Positions 35,001 through 45,400 of a stretch of DNA of 64,000 bases are shown piece by piece. Where the stretch lies: NCBI RefSeq assembly GCF_002899675.1, contig NZ_PKUU01000005.1, positions 186,001 through 250,000 of the forward strand. The letters are read 5' to 3'. The stretch is from Clostridium sp. chh4-2. Lineage in GTDB: Bacteria; Bacillota; Clostridia; Lachnospirales; Lachnospiraceae. Position 1 is the first letter of the stretch; each line of letters begins with the position of its first letter. A program made the translations under genes and the position numbers. The notes beneath the pieces are model-generated. The model searched no databases. It worked only from the letters and a program-made list of their open reading frames with translations, and was not told the DNA's origin.

Positions 35001-37378
35001 ATTCATATGAAAGTTTAGTCGCTCTTGTCCCAGAATATAGAGACAAAATAGAACATGGCAATATCGATATTGAACTGGTTCCCAGCAATTTGAAAACGCA
35101 GATCTCCAATACAATGGATGCATATAGTAAATTGTCTGACGCGGAGCAAGCTGTTGAGGATGCAAAAAAGGAGAAAAGAGACCACCAGGAAGAGTATCTT
35201 TCCACAGAACTTAATAGCTTGGATGCTGAAAATGACAAGTTAGAAAAGACTAATAGCTTGCTAGATGATCAGATCAATTACATAAAAGCTTCTGGCAGTG
35301 TTGTTGACACGGATATCTATCAACAACAAATTAACAACATGGAACGCCAGTTAAAAAATTATAATCGTGAGATTAAACTCGCAAAAAATAAGCTCTCTGA
35401 ATTAGATCCTGTTGAAAACAGCGAAGAATACAGCAAGTTGCTTGAAGAAGTCAACGATTATGAATCTGCACGTTTGCAGGCGCTTGAAGCCATTGAGAAG
35501 AAAGAATTCGAAGTTGCACAGATTCCAATCGATAATCTCGATAAAGTTATTGGTATGTACAGTGATATCACCAATACTATTGAAAATTGGGGTGCTGAAT
35601 TAGAAGCTTCAGGGAAGAAATTAGGTGCTGATTACTATCAGAGCTTAATTGATAATGGCGCAACCATCATAGAACAATACAAAGAACAGGCTAAAACTGT
35701 TCAGGATATCATGCGCAAGTATGATGAAGGTTCCGATAATTGGAATGAATTATATAGTAAATTACAATCCATCAACGGCGAAATATCCTCCATGGTTCAA
35801 AACCTCTACGCCTGGAACGAAGCCTTGCTCCAAATGCCTTTGGACTCAATCAAAGACTACTCCTCTTCTCTCCAACAGGCCTTAGACGGCATGACCGATC
35901 TTCAAAGCGATTACGAGTCTGTCATCTCTGCTGTCACCACCGCAATTCAGGATCAAATCGATGCCCTTCAAAAGGAAAACGACCTGACCAATGAAACATA
36001 TCAGAATCAGATCAACGCCCTTCAGGAGCAGCTGGATCTTTTAGATAAGGCCAACGAAGCCAGACAACATCAACTTTCAGTAGAACAAGCCCTATACGAA
36101 CTGGATAAAGCCAGAAACCAAAAATCAACAAAAGTCATCCGCAACGGTGAAATCACATATGAATCTGACTCCGATGCTATTAGGAATGCGGAAAACAATC
36201 TGGCAGATGCCAAGTATGAGCTGGAAAAATACAATCTTCAGACTCAGATGGACGGCCTGCAGGAAGAATTAGACGGAATCAACAAAACCTATGACGACCA
36301 GACAGAAAAACTTGAAAACATAAGTAAAAAATGGTCTGAAATCAAAGATAACATCGAAAAAGCCGGCAATGCTGCTCTTGCGAATGAATATTTGGGTGCC
36401 GGATGGCAGGATAAAATACTTTCCGGCAATGATGCCGATCTCTACAACACATTCAAAAGCGTTTATGAGTCTCTGGCCTTGCAAAAAGCGCAGTATGAAG
36501 AGCAGATTGAATCAACTGAAAATATTTATGCTCTGTTAGAGAATTACATTGCCTCTTATAAGGATGGCACTCTCTCCTACGATCAGGCCATGAGCGGAAT
36601 CAATGATCTTCTGTCCCAAATGAATCAGAAAATGTCCGCCACAGACAACCTGCAAAACATATTTGACTATCTCGGTACAGCCAATGGAACAGCAGCCAAT
36701 GCAGATGCAATATTGAGCGGTATCCAGAATGCCCTCACCGGAACGGCAGATGAACTGTTGAAATCTATGGAGCAATACAATAAAAACTCCGGAATGATCT
36801 CCGAATATACGACCAGTTGGCAGCAGTTAACCGATAATGTAGCCAGTATGAAGGATATTTTGGAGGAAGTACGCGATGCTCTTGAAAATGCGTCTGATCG
36901 AGATGATGATGATTTTGACGATGACGATTCAGAAAGACACATTTCCCGGTACAATAACGATGAAGATTCGGAATTCGAATATCGTAAAGACGGTATTAAA
37001 GGCGGTTTAGTAGGTAAAAATCCATCTAAAAGCCGGGAAACTGCCATGAAATTACTTGCTGAAGCAAAACTTGATTCAAATGAAATCCCCGCAATCTTAC
37101 ATTCCGGAGAAGCCGTACTCAACGCAGAACAGCAAGAAATGCTTATGAGGAATTTTGCAGCAGCAGCATATTATACGCCGTTGGATAATTTCATTATGCC
37201 GAATTACAGAAGCATTTTGACCGAAAATTCACACGCAAACGGACCACAGAACATTGAAGTGACTATAGGCGATGTGGATGTCCATGGTGTAAAAAATGTA
37301 GAAGAATTTATTAATTCCATGGCCACTCTGTCAGGGCAGGCTTTAAGAGAACAGTTTGGCAAAACAAGAAGTTTATAA
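32009..37378 (+). CDS. Tape measure protein, 3' part (downstream exon)
   Basis: 1,789 residues from a TTG that has no ribosome site; it is best read as the continuation of the gene cut at 29986. Spliced, the product would be about 2,520 residues. Features: hydrophobic segment near residue 110 (MKSFAAMAGNMFIMYAVSKG), long alternating coiled coils, a run of Asp (RDDDDFDDDDSERH) and a conserved C-terminus (EIPAILHSGEAVLNAEQQEM). Composition changes at about 35.77 kb from AT-rich to GC-richer with different codon use, suggesting a recombinational joint inside the gene. If the rule of about 1.5 A per residue holds, the tail would be unusually long. Confidence 0.75.
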   Translation: MAIQWDSDNGFNSWLVSIYKARKGTAEVSKEATSFFDKVKNWNNSSLNIIDEKKFESFIKKMEIADKSLINFLKDTNYGSKDLHSYQTYLKDNATATTFFAQATQKAGMIMKSFAAMAGNMFIMYAVSKGIELVAKAIDNYVHRAEKAIEATEKANSRINDLKGTFNSHKKIVEDTAALYDKLSEGVDKATNKNINLSTDDYNKFLDINTQLAEAFPQLVTTIDENGIAILNLGNNGKTASDNLNDLLEVEEYLQNFKISQDLANIFGGVQVQINEALEGQTEFDEKIKQAENSMNILRDMTEGKIVIGDSIEFSGNLQNEADVDYYNVIDAAVREFSKSLSNERSLELSSVLDTSSLIHMTEGSAFDLCLSTFALTEDEKDSLKNIIVGQSTTIAEALFDSIGDEAQKQSNAYNSAQLAWTDFLGNMTLGMKTQSSFKSLDKSMQDIAVRMVSGLQMNIAKEMNNEDPYSYIRDSIISPLKHLPQADADELSNAYKELISFDTNTVTPDVSARTINKYIDKIAAILNMNPADVKIQFEFENIDDLSTKYRNTLDEAKKKFGVDETNFFNANNINTQEKIDNWIECANAANSATEAEKKYLSVAKDSLELFSSTEFSSKIEDLSKFQSLYNNFKENLKEEADITFDIVDVEALREKFGSSTKSFDEFERTLTSSSSTAQDVEKAFNTLVNEWIWGSGVLNGLNTENRDMIVSQLEANGVMNASAIITEDIAKAFSKAANEGYDLSNASYEEVNAFLSSSNASNTCKQALARLELAKIACNDAEINTSGDIDNIIALANTAGASRSAILKLKGAKDDLESTKNKSNWSIGDLKRNEYAELTISEVKNGTFDYGWENLDANQFKAGTGGNQKSKDNGSGSKSQEENSDIDWFAQRTELLKKEQTKLENQLSDTYTAYTGLSKAEIDRVNELMSTDTVLTDKAWNELIALADKADMSVTELTERVKNGSGLENKQSILERLMQVDDEIIKNAQSSIDTYRNSYESLVALVPEYRDKIEHGNIDIELVPSNLKTQISNTMDAYSKLSDAEQAVEDAKKEKRDHQEEYLSTELNSLDAENDKLEKTNSLLDDQINYIKASGSVVDTDIYQQQINNMERQLKNYNREIKLAKNKLSELDPVENSEEYSKLLEEVNDYESARLQALEAIEKKEFEVAQIPIDNLDKVIGMYSDITNTIENWGAELEASGKKLGADYYQSLIDNGATIIEQYKEQAKTVQDIMRKYDEGSDNWNELYSKLQSINGEISSMVQNLYAWNEALLQMPLDSIKDYSSSLQQALDGMTDLQSDYESVISAVTTAIQDQIDALQKENDLTNETYQNQINALQEQLDLLDKANEARQHQLSVEQALYELDKARNQKSTKVIRNGEITYESDSDAIRNAENNLADAKYELEKYNLQTQMDGLQEELDGINKTYDDQTEKLENISKKWSEIKDNIEKAGNAALANEYLGAGWQDKILSGNDADLYNTFKSVYESLALQKAQYEEQIESTENIYALLENYIASYKDGTLSYDQAMSGINDLLSQMNQKMSATDNLQNIFDYLGTANGTAANADAILSGIQNALTGTADELLKSMEQYNKNSGMISEYTTSWQQLTDNVASMKDILEEVRDALENASDRDDDDFDDDDSERHISRYNNDEDSEFEYRKDGIKGGLVGKNPSKSRETAMKLLAEAKLDSNEIPAILHSGEAVLNAEQQEMLMRNFAAAAYYTPLDNFIMPNYRSILTENSHANGPQNIEVTIGDVDVHGVKNVEEFINSMATLSGQALREQFGKTRSL

Positions 37379-37452
37379 CATAACATTTAGCATTTGGGAG
37401 TTTATGATGAGATTCAGTCATAAACTCCTTTGCTATACATAAGGAGATAGAA

Positions 37453-38502
37453 ATGAATTATTTGGATATATGGAACGCATTTGCAAATTCACTTCGCTCA
37501 GAAATTGATAAAAAATTAGAAAAAGCCAAATTTGACCGGTCATTTAAAGCTAGAGTAATCGGCAAAATTTCAGACGGAAAATACGAAATTTTCTATAGAG
37601 GAAAAACTTTTTCAGCATCATGCAGCGCCTCACTCTCAACCGACCAGATCGTTCAGGTATGCGCCCCACAAAATAATTGGGACGATTTATTCATCCAGAT
37701 CCCCGGCGCCGCATCAAACGGCAGCTCTGTTGCCGGCGTCTCAGGTATTAAAGGGAGTGCGGAAACAAGTTATAGAACCGGAGAAGTCAATATCACCCCC
37801 AGCAGCCTGGGGCTTGGTAATGTAGAAAATAAGTCCTCTTCTGCCATCAGAAGTGAATTAACTTTTGAAAATATCACAGATACCCTTGGATATACTCCGC
37901 TAAATGCCTCGGGCGAAGAATTCAGCAATCTCGTCGCCTCAAAGCATTTTCATGAGAATAAATCACTTCTCGACTCGATTACACAAACTTTAATCGGGAG
38001 TTGGAACAGCGCTGTATCACATATCTCCGATGCGGTAAAACACATAACATCCGACGAACGTACACTTTGGAACACAGTGAGCAGTAAAGCATCAGCGGAT
38101 CATACCCATACAAAAGCGGACATCGGCCTCAGCAATGCAGATAATACAGCCGATATAGATAAACAAGTATTAAGCGCTGCAAAATTAACCATTCCCCGTA
38201 AAATAAACGGCATCGACTTCGACGGAACAACGGATATTAAGGTTTCCGATCCAATCGTTCAGCTAACCAAGGCAGAGTATCAAAATATGCTGGAATCCGG
38301 AACTTTAGATGAAGATACCTATTATCTTACTACAGACGACGAATCCGGCTGTGCAATCGCAAACATGAACGGACTCTTTACTTTATCAATGGACGGATGG
38401 GATCTGGTTGCCTATTATGAAGATGGTTCTGAACCTCCGCCAATCAAAATCGAAGAAGCTGATGCAGGTTGGAACATTTATTATGAAATACCGGATGAAT
38501 AA
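37453..38502 (+). CDS. Tail fibre/baseplate protein
   Basis: 349 residues, ATG with AAGGAG. The N-terminal 90 residues form an attachment domain (MNYLDIWNAFANSLR), then fibre-type repeats: ITPSSLGLGNVENKSSSAI, HITSDERTLWNTVSSKA, HTHTKADIGLSNADNTADI. These short motifs recur in the fibres at 51.9 and 53.8 kb. The C-terminus is acidic. It follows the tape measure directly, a place usually taken by the distal tail protein, so fibres here come first. Confidence 0.65.
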   Translation: MNYLDIWNAFANSLRSEIDKKLEKAKFDRSFKARVIGKISDGKYEIFYRGKTFSASCSASLSTDQIVQVCAPQNNWDDLFIQIPGAASNGSSVAGVSGIKGSAETSYRTGEVNITPSSLGLGNVENKSSSAIRSELTFENITDTLGYTPLNASGEEFSNLVASKHFHENKSLLDSITQTLIGSWNSAVSHISDAVKHITSDERTLWNTVSSKASADHTHTKADIGLSNADNTADIDKQVLSAAKLTIPRKINGIDFDGTTDIKVSDPIVQLTKAEYQNMLESGTLDEDTYYLTTDDESGCAIANMNGLFTLSMDGWDLVAYYEDGSEPPPIKIEEADAGWNIYYEIPDE

Positions 38503-38516
38503 AGGAGATTATGCAA

Positions 38517-39011
38517 ATGTCAAAAATTATATTAGGAACATTACGTCCCCCATTAGCCACTAACGCAACTGCGGGAATCATTAAAGGCGGGGAGGATATT
38601 ACAATAGGGACTGGCGGTGAGCCTGTTGTAAATACAAATTATGATACGGTGGACGTCAATACTGCTGCGAATATACAAAATATTGTAAAAGGGATGAAGT
38701 TTAAATCTATTCTGGGGAATATTGTTTCGGCGTTAATGGGGTTGAATGGGGACGTTAGTAAAATGAATAGTGATTTAATGGGCGCTAAGAATGATATGAA
38801 TAACTTAAAAAATAAGATAACGTTTGCCAACGTAGCTAGGGTAAACTTTTGGGCATCAAATGACTTACAAGCTTCGAGTATAGAGTTGATTTTTGATACT
38901 ACTTGGTCTTGGATAATTAATTTAACTCAACAAGACATAAGTCTAGTTATCCGTAAAAAAGACCCAGCAACAGGTACTATAACAAGTGATAAAATAGTCT
39001 GGACAAAATAA
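38517..39011 (+). CDS. Short tail-fibre protein
   Basis: 164 residues from ATG 38517 (AAGGAG nine bases upstream; ATG 38511 also possible). N-terminal MSKIILGTLRPPLATNATAG and a GTGGEPVVNTNY fibre motif, a helical neck (GLNGDVSKMNSDLMGAKND), and a small beta-rich tip. The tip and neck have a counterpart on the opposite strand immediately downstream. Confidence 0.6.
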   Translation: MSKIILGTLRPPLATNATAGIIKGGEDITIGTGGEPVVNTNYDTVDVNTAANIQNIVKGMKFKSILGNIVSALMGLNGDVSKMNSDLMGAKNDMNNLKNKITFANVARVNFWASNDLQASSIELIFDTTWSWIINLTQQDISLVIRKKDPATGTITSDKIVWTK

Positions 39012-39023
39012 TCATATTACTGA

Positions 39024-39359
39024 TTATTTGCAAACTATTGTAAATAATCCATACGGATATGTATTTATGTCAACATTTGCTCTTGGCTCGAATTGTAAAG
39101 TTGATCCATCTATTACGACTAATGTTTGTATACCAGACATGAAAAAGGTGAAAGCCCGATAACCAAAATCATCCGGTAAGTTCGTAATAATAGTTACTCG
39201 TGTTCCAGCTGTTATCGATGCTTTGGTAGGCCCCTGAAATGAAAATGAATAGATCTTTCCAGTTCGATGATAATTAATATTCATATATGGATTATTAATA
39301 ACAGTTTCCGTAGCCATTAAATCCGTTTTAGTAGCCGTTAAATCACCATTTATATGAAA
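39024..39359 (-). pseudogene. Headless reverse-strand fibre tip module
   Basis: Open frame on the minus strand from about 39359, with only an internal ATG (39317) and no ribosome site. It starts with a neck INGDLTATKTDLMA that aligns with LNGDVSKMNSDLMG of the upstream plus-strand gene (same spacing of NGD and DLM), followed by a beta-rich tip (IYSFSFQGPTKASITAGTRV) of similar length to, but different from, the plus-strand tip. Best explained as an alternative receptor-binding tip stored in inverted orientation. Confidence 0.55.
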
Positions 39360-39626
39360 TTAAGAAAATAGACAAATGACCAATAGAGAAAATTTAAAAC
39401 AGCATTAGAATTTGTGAGAAATATAAAAGACAGATTTTACAAGCCAACCGAAGCTTAAAACCATGTTATAGGCAGCACAACAAATATGCAATATATGTTT
39501 CAAACATCATTTTTTCAACATATGAAGTATTTCTTAAAAGCATGTTAGAAGAGAAATAATGAAACAGGTTTATACATTCAAAAAATATAAAGAACCGAAT
39601 AAAACTTAATCGGTTCTTCACACATT
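39360..39626. other. AT-rich gap with leftward terminator
   Basis: No gene. AAGAACCGA / TCGGTTCTT at 39590-39618 is followed leftward by a T-rich tract and terminates the TspO gene. Confidence 0.55.
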
Positions 39627-40091
39627 CTAATTCAATATGAATATAGCAAAATTTAGATATACAGCAAAGATACACCATATCAAATAGGGGATCTGTAAAT
39701 AAGCAGCCCGGGGGCTGACAATGCGAAACTGCTTTATCATGATAATTATTATAAGGACTAATGCGATAATCCAGATTAAAGCAAAAAAGTAAAGCTCTAT
39801 TCTAAAAAAAATGATACTCCAACAAAAGTTAAAGAATAGCTGAACACTATATAGCAGCAAGGCTTTTGATTTATTAGGGCTGTTTGATGAGTAAACTATA
39901 TATGAGGATATTCCCATCAATATATAAAGTATTGTCCATACAATTGGAAAGACGAATCCTGGCGGGCTTAAAGTTGGTTTAACAAGCATAGAGTATGACG
40001 ACATATTTCCACTTAATAATGCAGATATTGAACCAATTGCTAAAGGAATGAGTATTGATATAATAAGAGCACTTTTATTTCGTATTTTCAT
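39627..40091 (-). CDS. TspO/MBR family membrane protein
   Basis: 154 residues, five membrane helices. Signature segments of the TspO/translocator family are present: KPTLSPPGFVFPIVWTILY in the first loop and helix 2, NFCWSIIFF, and LQIPYLIWCIFAVYLNFAIF at the end. The family binds porphyrins and related ligands. It is reverse-oriented in the fibre region with its own terminator, so it is an independent cargo gene whose link to tail function is not known. Confidence 0.8.
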   Translation of the reverse strand: MKIRNKSALIISILIPLAIGSISALLSGNMSSYSMLVKPTLSPPGFVFPIVWTILYILMGISSYIVYSSNSPNKSKALLLYSVQLFFNFCWSIIFFRIELYFFALIWIIALVLIIIIMIKQFRIVSPRAAYLQIPYLIWCIFAVYLNFAIFILN

Positions 40092-40482
40092 ATCCTGGTA
40101 TTCCTATCTATAGTTTTTAGTTAATTATATGCAATAAAATTACAAATTATGACCTCCAGAAGATAGTAATTCCTTCAATAAAAACGGATTCTCCATTCTA
40201 TTAAATTTTATTAAATAATAAAATTTGACTAATGGTACAGGTTACTCGTAATATTCGGAAGTGGACTATTATGTAACGAATGTAACGAATTTGCAGACCC
40301 TTTTTCTAATAACATCACTAAGTATTTTTCTGCAGTCCCTGCCGCTTCTAAAGTGTCCTAAGTATCAATATATAATCCTGCTGTCCCTCTTTTCAATAGC
40401 AAAACAATATGGCAAACTGCCCGCCGTCATAAGATTGTACGCTTAATCCCTCACACCATCCCAACAGAAAGGAGGCGAATAA
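40092..40482. other. Gap upstream of TspO and baseplate gene
   Basis: No gene that I trust; AT-rich, presumably holds the TspO promoter leftward. A repeated GTAACGAAT (about 40273-40291) is the only pattern noticed. Confidence 0.35.
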
Positions 40483-41256
40483 ATGTCTCTTCACAAAGGT
40501 TACAAAAAAATCGCCGGAAATAGCACAGCAGAAATTTTACATACAGATCTAAAAGACAACACCGTTTCTTTTAACGACTCCGAAGATATAGAAGACTCCG
40601 TTTCCTTCGATTCCATAATAATGCAAATAAAATCAACTTCTCTTCTATCTTCCCTGCTAACTTCCATCAAAACCGGCTTAATCTACCTCGATAGAAAAAT
40701 CACCTTAAAAACCGACATTTTAAAATTTTATCCCATAGGTTCCATCTATCTCAGTGTTAATAATACAAATCCCAATATACTTTTTGGCGGCACTTGGGAA
40801 CGGTGGGGAAATGGCCGGACACCCATCGGCGTTTATGAAGCAGATACGGATTTTTCCATTCCAGAGAAGCAAGGCGGAGCAAAAACAATCAATTTAAGCC
40901 ACAGCCATGCGGTTAATAATCATATACATTCCACTGGTGACTGCGCATTGAATATCAATCAAATCCCTTCTCACAACCATTGGCTTGCGAATGCAGCCAT
41001 CGTTGTTAATAATGGAAACAGCGCAACTGCTCAGTTCGATGCAGGTGTCTCAGGCTTTAGCTCCATACCAAACTCCGGGTGGTTTATGGAATGGAAAAAG
41101 GGCACTATCTGGGATACCCAATATGCCGGCAGCAATCAGGCACATAATCATGGAAGCACCGGTGGCTCAGCTCCCGGTACAAACTTACAGCTTTCCACAT
41201 CCCAGCAAATCGTTCAGCCATATATCACCTGTTACATGTGGAAAAGAACCGCCTGA
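40483..41256 (+). CDS. Tail fibre with collar/baseplate domain
   Basis: 257 residues, ATG with GGAGG. N-terminal attachment part MSLHKGYKKIAGNST, then a phage tail-collar-like domain: YPIGSIYLSVNNTNPNILFG, GTWERWGNGRTPIGV and histidine-rich loops (SHSHAVNNHIHSTGD; SHNHWLANA) that in related fibres bind metal ions along the shaft, ending QPYITCYMWKRTA, the typical collar ending. Likely a receptor-binding short fibre. Confidence 0.75.
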   Translation: MSLHKGYKKIAGNSTAEILHTDLKDNTVSFNDSEDIEDSVSFDSIIMQIKSTSLLSSLLTSIKTGLIYLDRKITLKTDILKFYPIGSIYLSVNNTNPNILFGGTWERWGNGRTPIGVYEADTDFSIPEKQGGAKTINLSHSHAVNNHIHSTGDCALNINQIPSHNHWLANAAIVVNNGNSATAQFDAGVSGFSSIPNSGWFMEWKKGTIWDTQYAGSNQAHNHGSTGGSAPGTNLQLSTSQQIVQPYITCYMWKRTA

Positions 41257-41318
41257 TCCCATTTTCCATCTTTTTCAACTGATCAGATAATACATCAAAT
41301 AAGATAGGAGAAACACTC

Positions 41319-41628
41319 ATGTCTTTATATAAAGGTACAAAAAAAGCCGCCGGAAATATCACATATGAAAATATTGGAGGCAATTTAGGCAATCATCCCA
41401 TAATTTTTGACGATTCAGGGAATGCAGATGAAGTTGAGTCCTTCAGCTCCATAGCCAATCAGATATCAAGCAAACGTATTCTCTCATCATTGACAGCCCT
41501 GATAAAAACCGGATAAGTCTTCTTCCGATCACGGCATTGTTTTAATTTGGGGAGATGATGGATATTTATATGTGAAAGTTGACAAAAGCTATGTGGCTAT
41601 GATAAAAGGCTGGACAAAAATACGGTAG
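41319..41628 (+). pseudogene. Truncated paralogue of the collar-domain fibre
   Basis: MSLYKGTKKAAGNITYEN ... SLTALIKTG copies the N-terminal attachment part of the preceding gene and then stops at 41516. A different frame (41517-41628) continues with a short beta piece, GIVLIWGDDGYLYVKV, and stops. It appears to be a duplicated fibre whose body has been lost. Confidence 0.55.
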
Positions 41629-41749
41629 TTTGAAAATAAAACAAATAGGGTATATTTTATCCCTCCATGCAGCATCCAAACGCACATACAGCCATGCTCC
41701 CCAATTTGCTGCTTTTAAAAGAATAAAAAGAAAGGTTAGGTATGATGTT

Positions 41750-42445
41750 ATGTATACACTATTATTACATGCCAACAATACGGTAACAGCAACAAATGTA
41801 ACCGGCGTAAAAATAATTCAAAATTCTGCCTCCAATACGGTTCAGTTTCTGTCACCTGCTGTAGATGATGAAGGAAATGACCTCACCGACGCCGTGATGC
41901 AGTTAGAGTACATCTATCCGGTCAGCAAAGAATACGGTGTTAAATATTTAATGCCATCTTCTGTCAATTACAAAACAAACTATGAACTGCAGTATCTGCT
42001 TCCCATGGACATCTCTATGACCAAAGAAGCCGGAGATATCCGGTTCGTGGTAACTTTTATGAAATTAATGGAAACGGATGGCGAGCCCCAGTTAAAGGAA
42101 TACGTCAATAAACATTTAGAAGGCATCATCCCCGTCACAGAGGGCAGCAAATGGCAGACCTATATTCCAGACGATCTGCTTCTTCCGCTGGATCAGAGAA
42201 TTCTGAAACTGGAAGCACAACAGGCTCTGTTGGTTGGACTGGCTGGTAAATTGGAGACAAAACAGCCGGCCGACGTCATCTTGAATAATGACCGGATTAA
42301 ATTGATCAACGATAAAAAAGAACACCTCGGCGAAGGGCTGGACGTTCATGATCTCACCCCCATAATCGGAAATGATGTGGTTGGAGCCGATTTGGACGGT
42401 ACAATTGACGGCGTAACCCATTTAGACCCATTAGTCGAAGAATAA
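41750..42445 (+). CDS. Baseplate-upper-protein-like structural protein
   Basis: 231 residues from ATG 41750 with AAAGGTTAGG upstream; the longer open frame has no site. Beta-rich N-terminal half (VQFLSPAVDDEGNDLTDAVM) similar in style to BppU-type tail proteins, a helical segment LPLDQRILKLEAQQALL, and an acidic C-terminus. Immediately upstream of the giant gene, 14 bp away, probably its partner in the baseplate. Confidence 0.55.
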   Translation: MYTLLLHANNTVTATNVTGVKIIQNSASNTVQFLSPAVDDEGNDLTDAVMQLEYIYPVSKEYGVKYLMPSSVNYKTNYELQYLLPMDISMTKEAGDIRFVVTFMKLMETDGEPQLKEYVNKHLEGIIPVTEGSKWQTYIPDDLLLPLDQRILKLEAQQALLVGLAGKLETKQPADVILNNDRIKLINDKKEHLGEGLDVHDLTPIIGNDVVGADLDGTIDGVTHLDPLVEE

Positions 42446-42458
42446 GGAGGTATTATGA

Positions 42459-45400
42459 ATGGCAGTTTCTTACCGCACATCACTGCAAAACCGGAATCAG
42501 GACGCTTCCGCCGCGGCATCTGAAATCAATCCAATGAATTCCGAAGAAATTACTGATACAGAGGAATATACCCCCTGCAGCGACGGCAGATATAAATGGT
42601 ATACCAAGTATCACGATACTAACTATTCTACAATTGACGCACAAAAAGGCATTTCCATGGATGCCAGTCAGGTCAATATCACTCAGGAAACCCGCAGCCA
42701 GTTTATACCGTTTAAAATACCGAGATATTATGACGGTATGGATTTAATGGATATGATAATTCAGATCCATTATCAAAATGCCTCTAATCACGATGGCATT
42801 GCGGCCGTGGTTAATGTATCCAGCAGCCGGAATTTCATTATCTTTGGATGGCTGATCGACAGCAGCGTCACTTCCGGAAAAGGGGAGGTAAAATTTGAAA
42901 TCACCGCTTCCGGAGTAAACGAACGCGGAGAATCCTACGTATGGAAAACCCAGCCCAACGGCAGACTCAACGTCTTAGAAGCCTTAGCCCACTCGGGAAG
43001 CGGCGTTATAGAGCCTGATTTATCCTGGTATGAGACCTTTCTCTTCTCAGCAAGCCAAACATTGGCATCCGCAAGAACAGCGGCCGACCGGGCTGAAAGC
43101 GCAGCCAACGAAGCGGCCGCATCCGCTGAAAACATCAACAAAGACGCCATCAAGGAAGAAATTAAAGGTTCTATCATTGATGACGTAAATGCCGCTACGG
43201 ATGAAAAATTAAAGAATCATTATGTAAAATCCGAAATTGACCAAATCATTGTAGAATTGGAAGAATCCATCAGTAAAATTGACAGCCTATCCAATTTAAA
43301 GGTCGGATATGTCCAGGAAACGGGAGACTTGACTTTTAGGGATGGAGAAAAAGAAATCACTTCCATAAAAATCAACAGCCTGTCCAATTTAAAAGTCACC
43401 TACACGATTACGGAAGGTAAAGGGATACTACATTTTTATAACGGAGAAACGGAAATCTCTTCCGCAGAAATCGGTTCCATCGATCCATCCGCCGAATGGG
43501 CCGGTACTTTTAAGACCGGTATTATAAATGAAGTTAACAATACAATAAGCAGCTCCATAGGAGAAATAAGCGCCGCAGTCACCGAACTCACAGGCACCGT
43601 GGAACAGACAGCAGCGGAGCTCACCTCTTTAGAGGAAAAAACCATTTCACTCACTTCCGCTTCTGAATCGGCACAAAAAGAGCTTGAAACAGTTAAGACA
43701 CTCCAAAGTGAGCTTCAAAAAGAGGTTACCGCCAATACAACGGCTAACACGTCTCTAGCCAACACGGTTTCCACACTCAAAAACGAAGTTGGCGGGTTTA
43801 ATCAAGACGTTATCAGCGTCAATGAAAATTTAACTTCACTGGAAGAAAAAGTGAACAATATAACCTCTGTAAAACCAAATGTTTATGATGTCAGCTATTC
43901 TGACAATACTTTTACCTTATATGAAAATGAAGAGGTAAAGCAGAAGTTCACCATCACAGGAGGCAGCGGCGGCGGCTCAGACAGCTCAACGGCGTCAATC
44001 GAACGCATTACCCCGGCAAGCCTGGTAATCTTATCCGATAAAACAGCTCTTATTGAATACAGCTTCTCATCCATCGATAATGTGGGAGACAGCACAGGAA
44101 ATGGTACCGCAAGCTGGAAAGTGGGCAATACGGCAGTCGCCTCTTCCACTGCTCTTCAGGGCAAAAACTCGTTTGATATTACCCAGTACTTAAAAACAGG
44201 TTCCAATAATATCCGTTTAACAATTACCGACAGTTTTGGAACGATCGCGACAAAAACATGGACTGTAACTGTTGTGGAATTCAAAATCGACAGCATTTTC
44301 GATGACTCACTCTTCTATTCTGGAGAAGTAAGTTTCCGCTATACTCCATATGGAGACATTCAAAAAAAGATTATATTTAAATTGGATGATAAGGAAATCG
44401 GCAATATCACTACATCTGTTACAGGCCGTCAGATGATTCAGTCAATTCCCGCTCAGGAGCACGGCGCTCACCTGCTGGAAGTATATATGACTGCAGTTAT
44501 CGATGGGGCGGACGTGCAAAGCGACTCTGTATATAAGGATATTATCTGGGTAAATGCAGAAAGCTCCGCTCCGATTATCGGATGCGCTGTCCGCTCATTT
44601 ACATCCAAACAGTATAATACCGTCACCATACCATATGTGATCTATGATCCCGAACATAATCCGGCCAACGTCACATTGACAGTTGACGAAAAAACAGTAT
44701 CTGAGCTGAGCGCGGACCGTCTCAAACAGATCTGGAGCTATAAATCATCTGAAATTGGAGAACAGACTCTAACCATCACCTGCGGTGAAGCCGTTAAGAC
44801 CATCTCTGCCAATATAGAAGAACTGGGCATTGATATCACTCCCGTTACCACCAACCTGGCACTCGATTTCAATCCGGCCGGACGAAGCAACCATGATTCC
44901 GACCGTTTATGGACCGACGGCAAATCCCATTTGACCGTATCCGATAATTTTGACTGGTCAAACGGAGGATATCAGACCGACAAAGACGGGGATATCTACT
45001 TCTGCGTGAAGGCCGGCACTACCGCCTCAATTGATTACAAACTATTTGAGGATGATGCCAAGAAGACCGGGAAGAATTTTAAACTGATCTACAAAACGAC
45101 AAATGTACGGGATTATGATGCCCTGGCCCTCTCATGCTTTGACGCCGGAATCGGTTTTAAAGTTTTCGCCCAGAATGCGGTTTTAACTTCCGAACAGAAT
45201 GATATTACGGTTCCCTACTGTGAAGACAATTATATGGAATTAGAGTTTAATATCCTGCCGGATTCTCAATACACGGAAATGGTGATGTGGATCGATGCAG
45301 TCCCCACCAGAGTGAAACTCTATTCATCCTCAGATTCCTTCACCCAGCCAAATCCTCAAAGTATAGTGATCGGATCGGATGACTGTGATGTGTGGATTTA

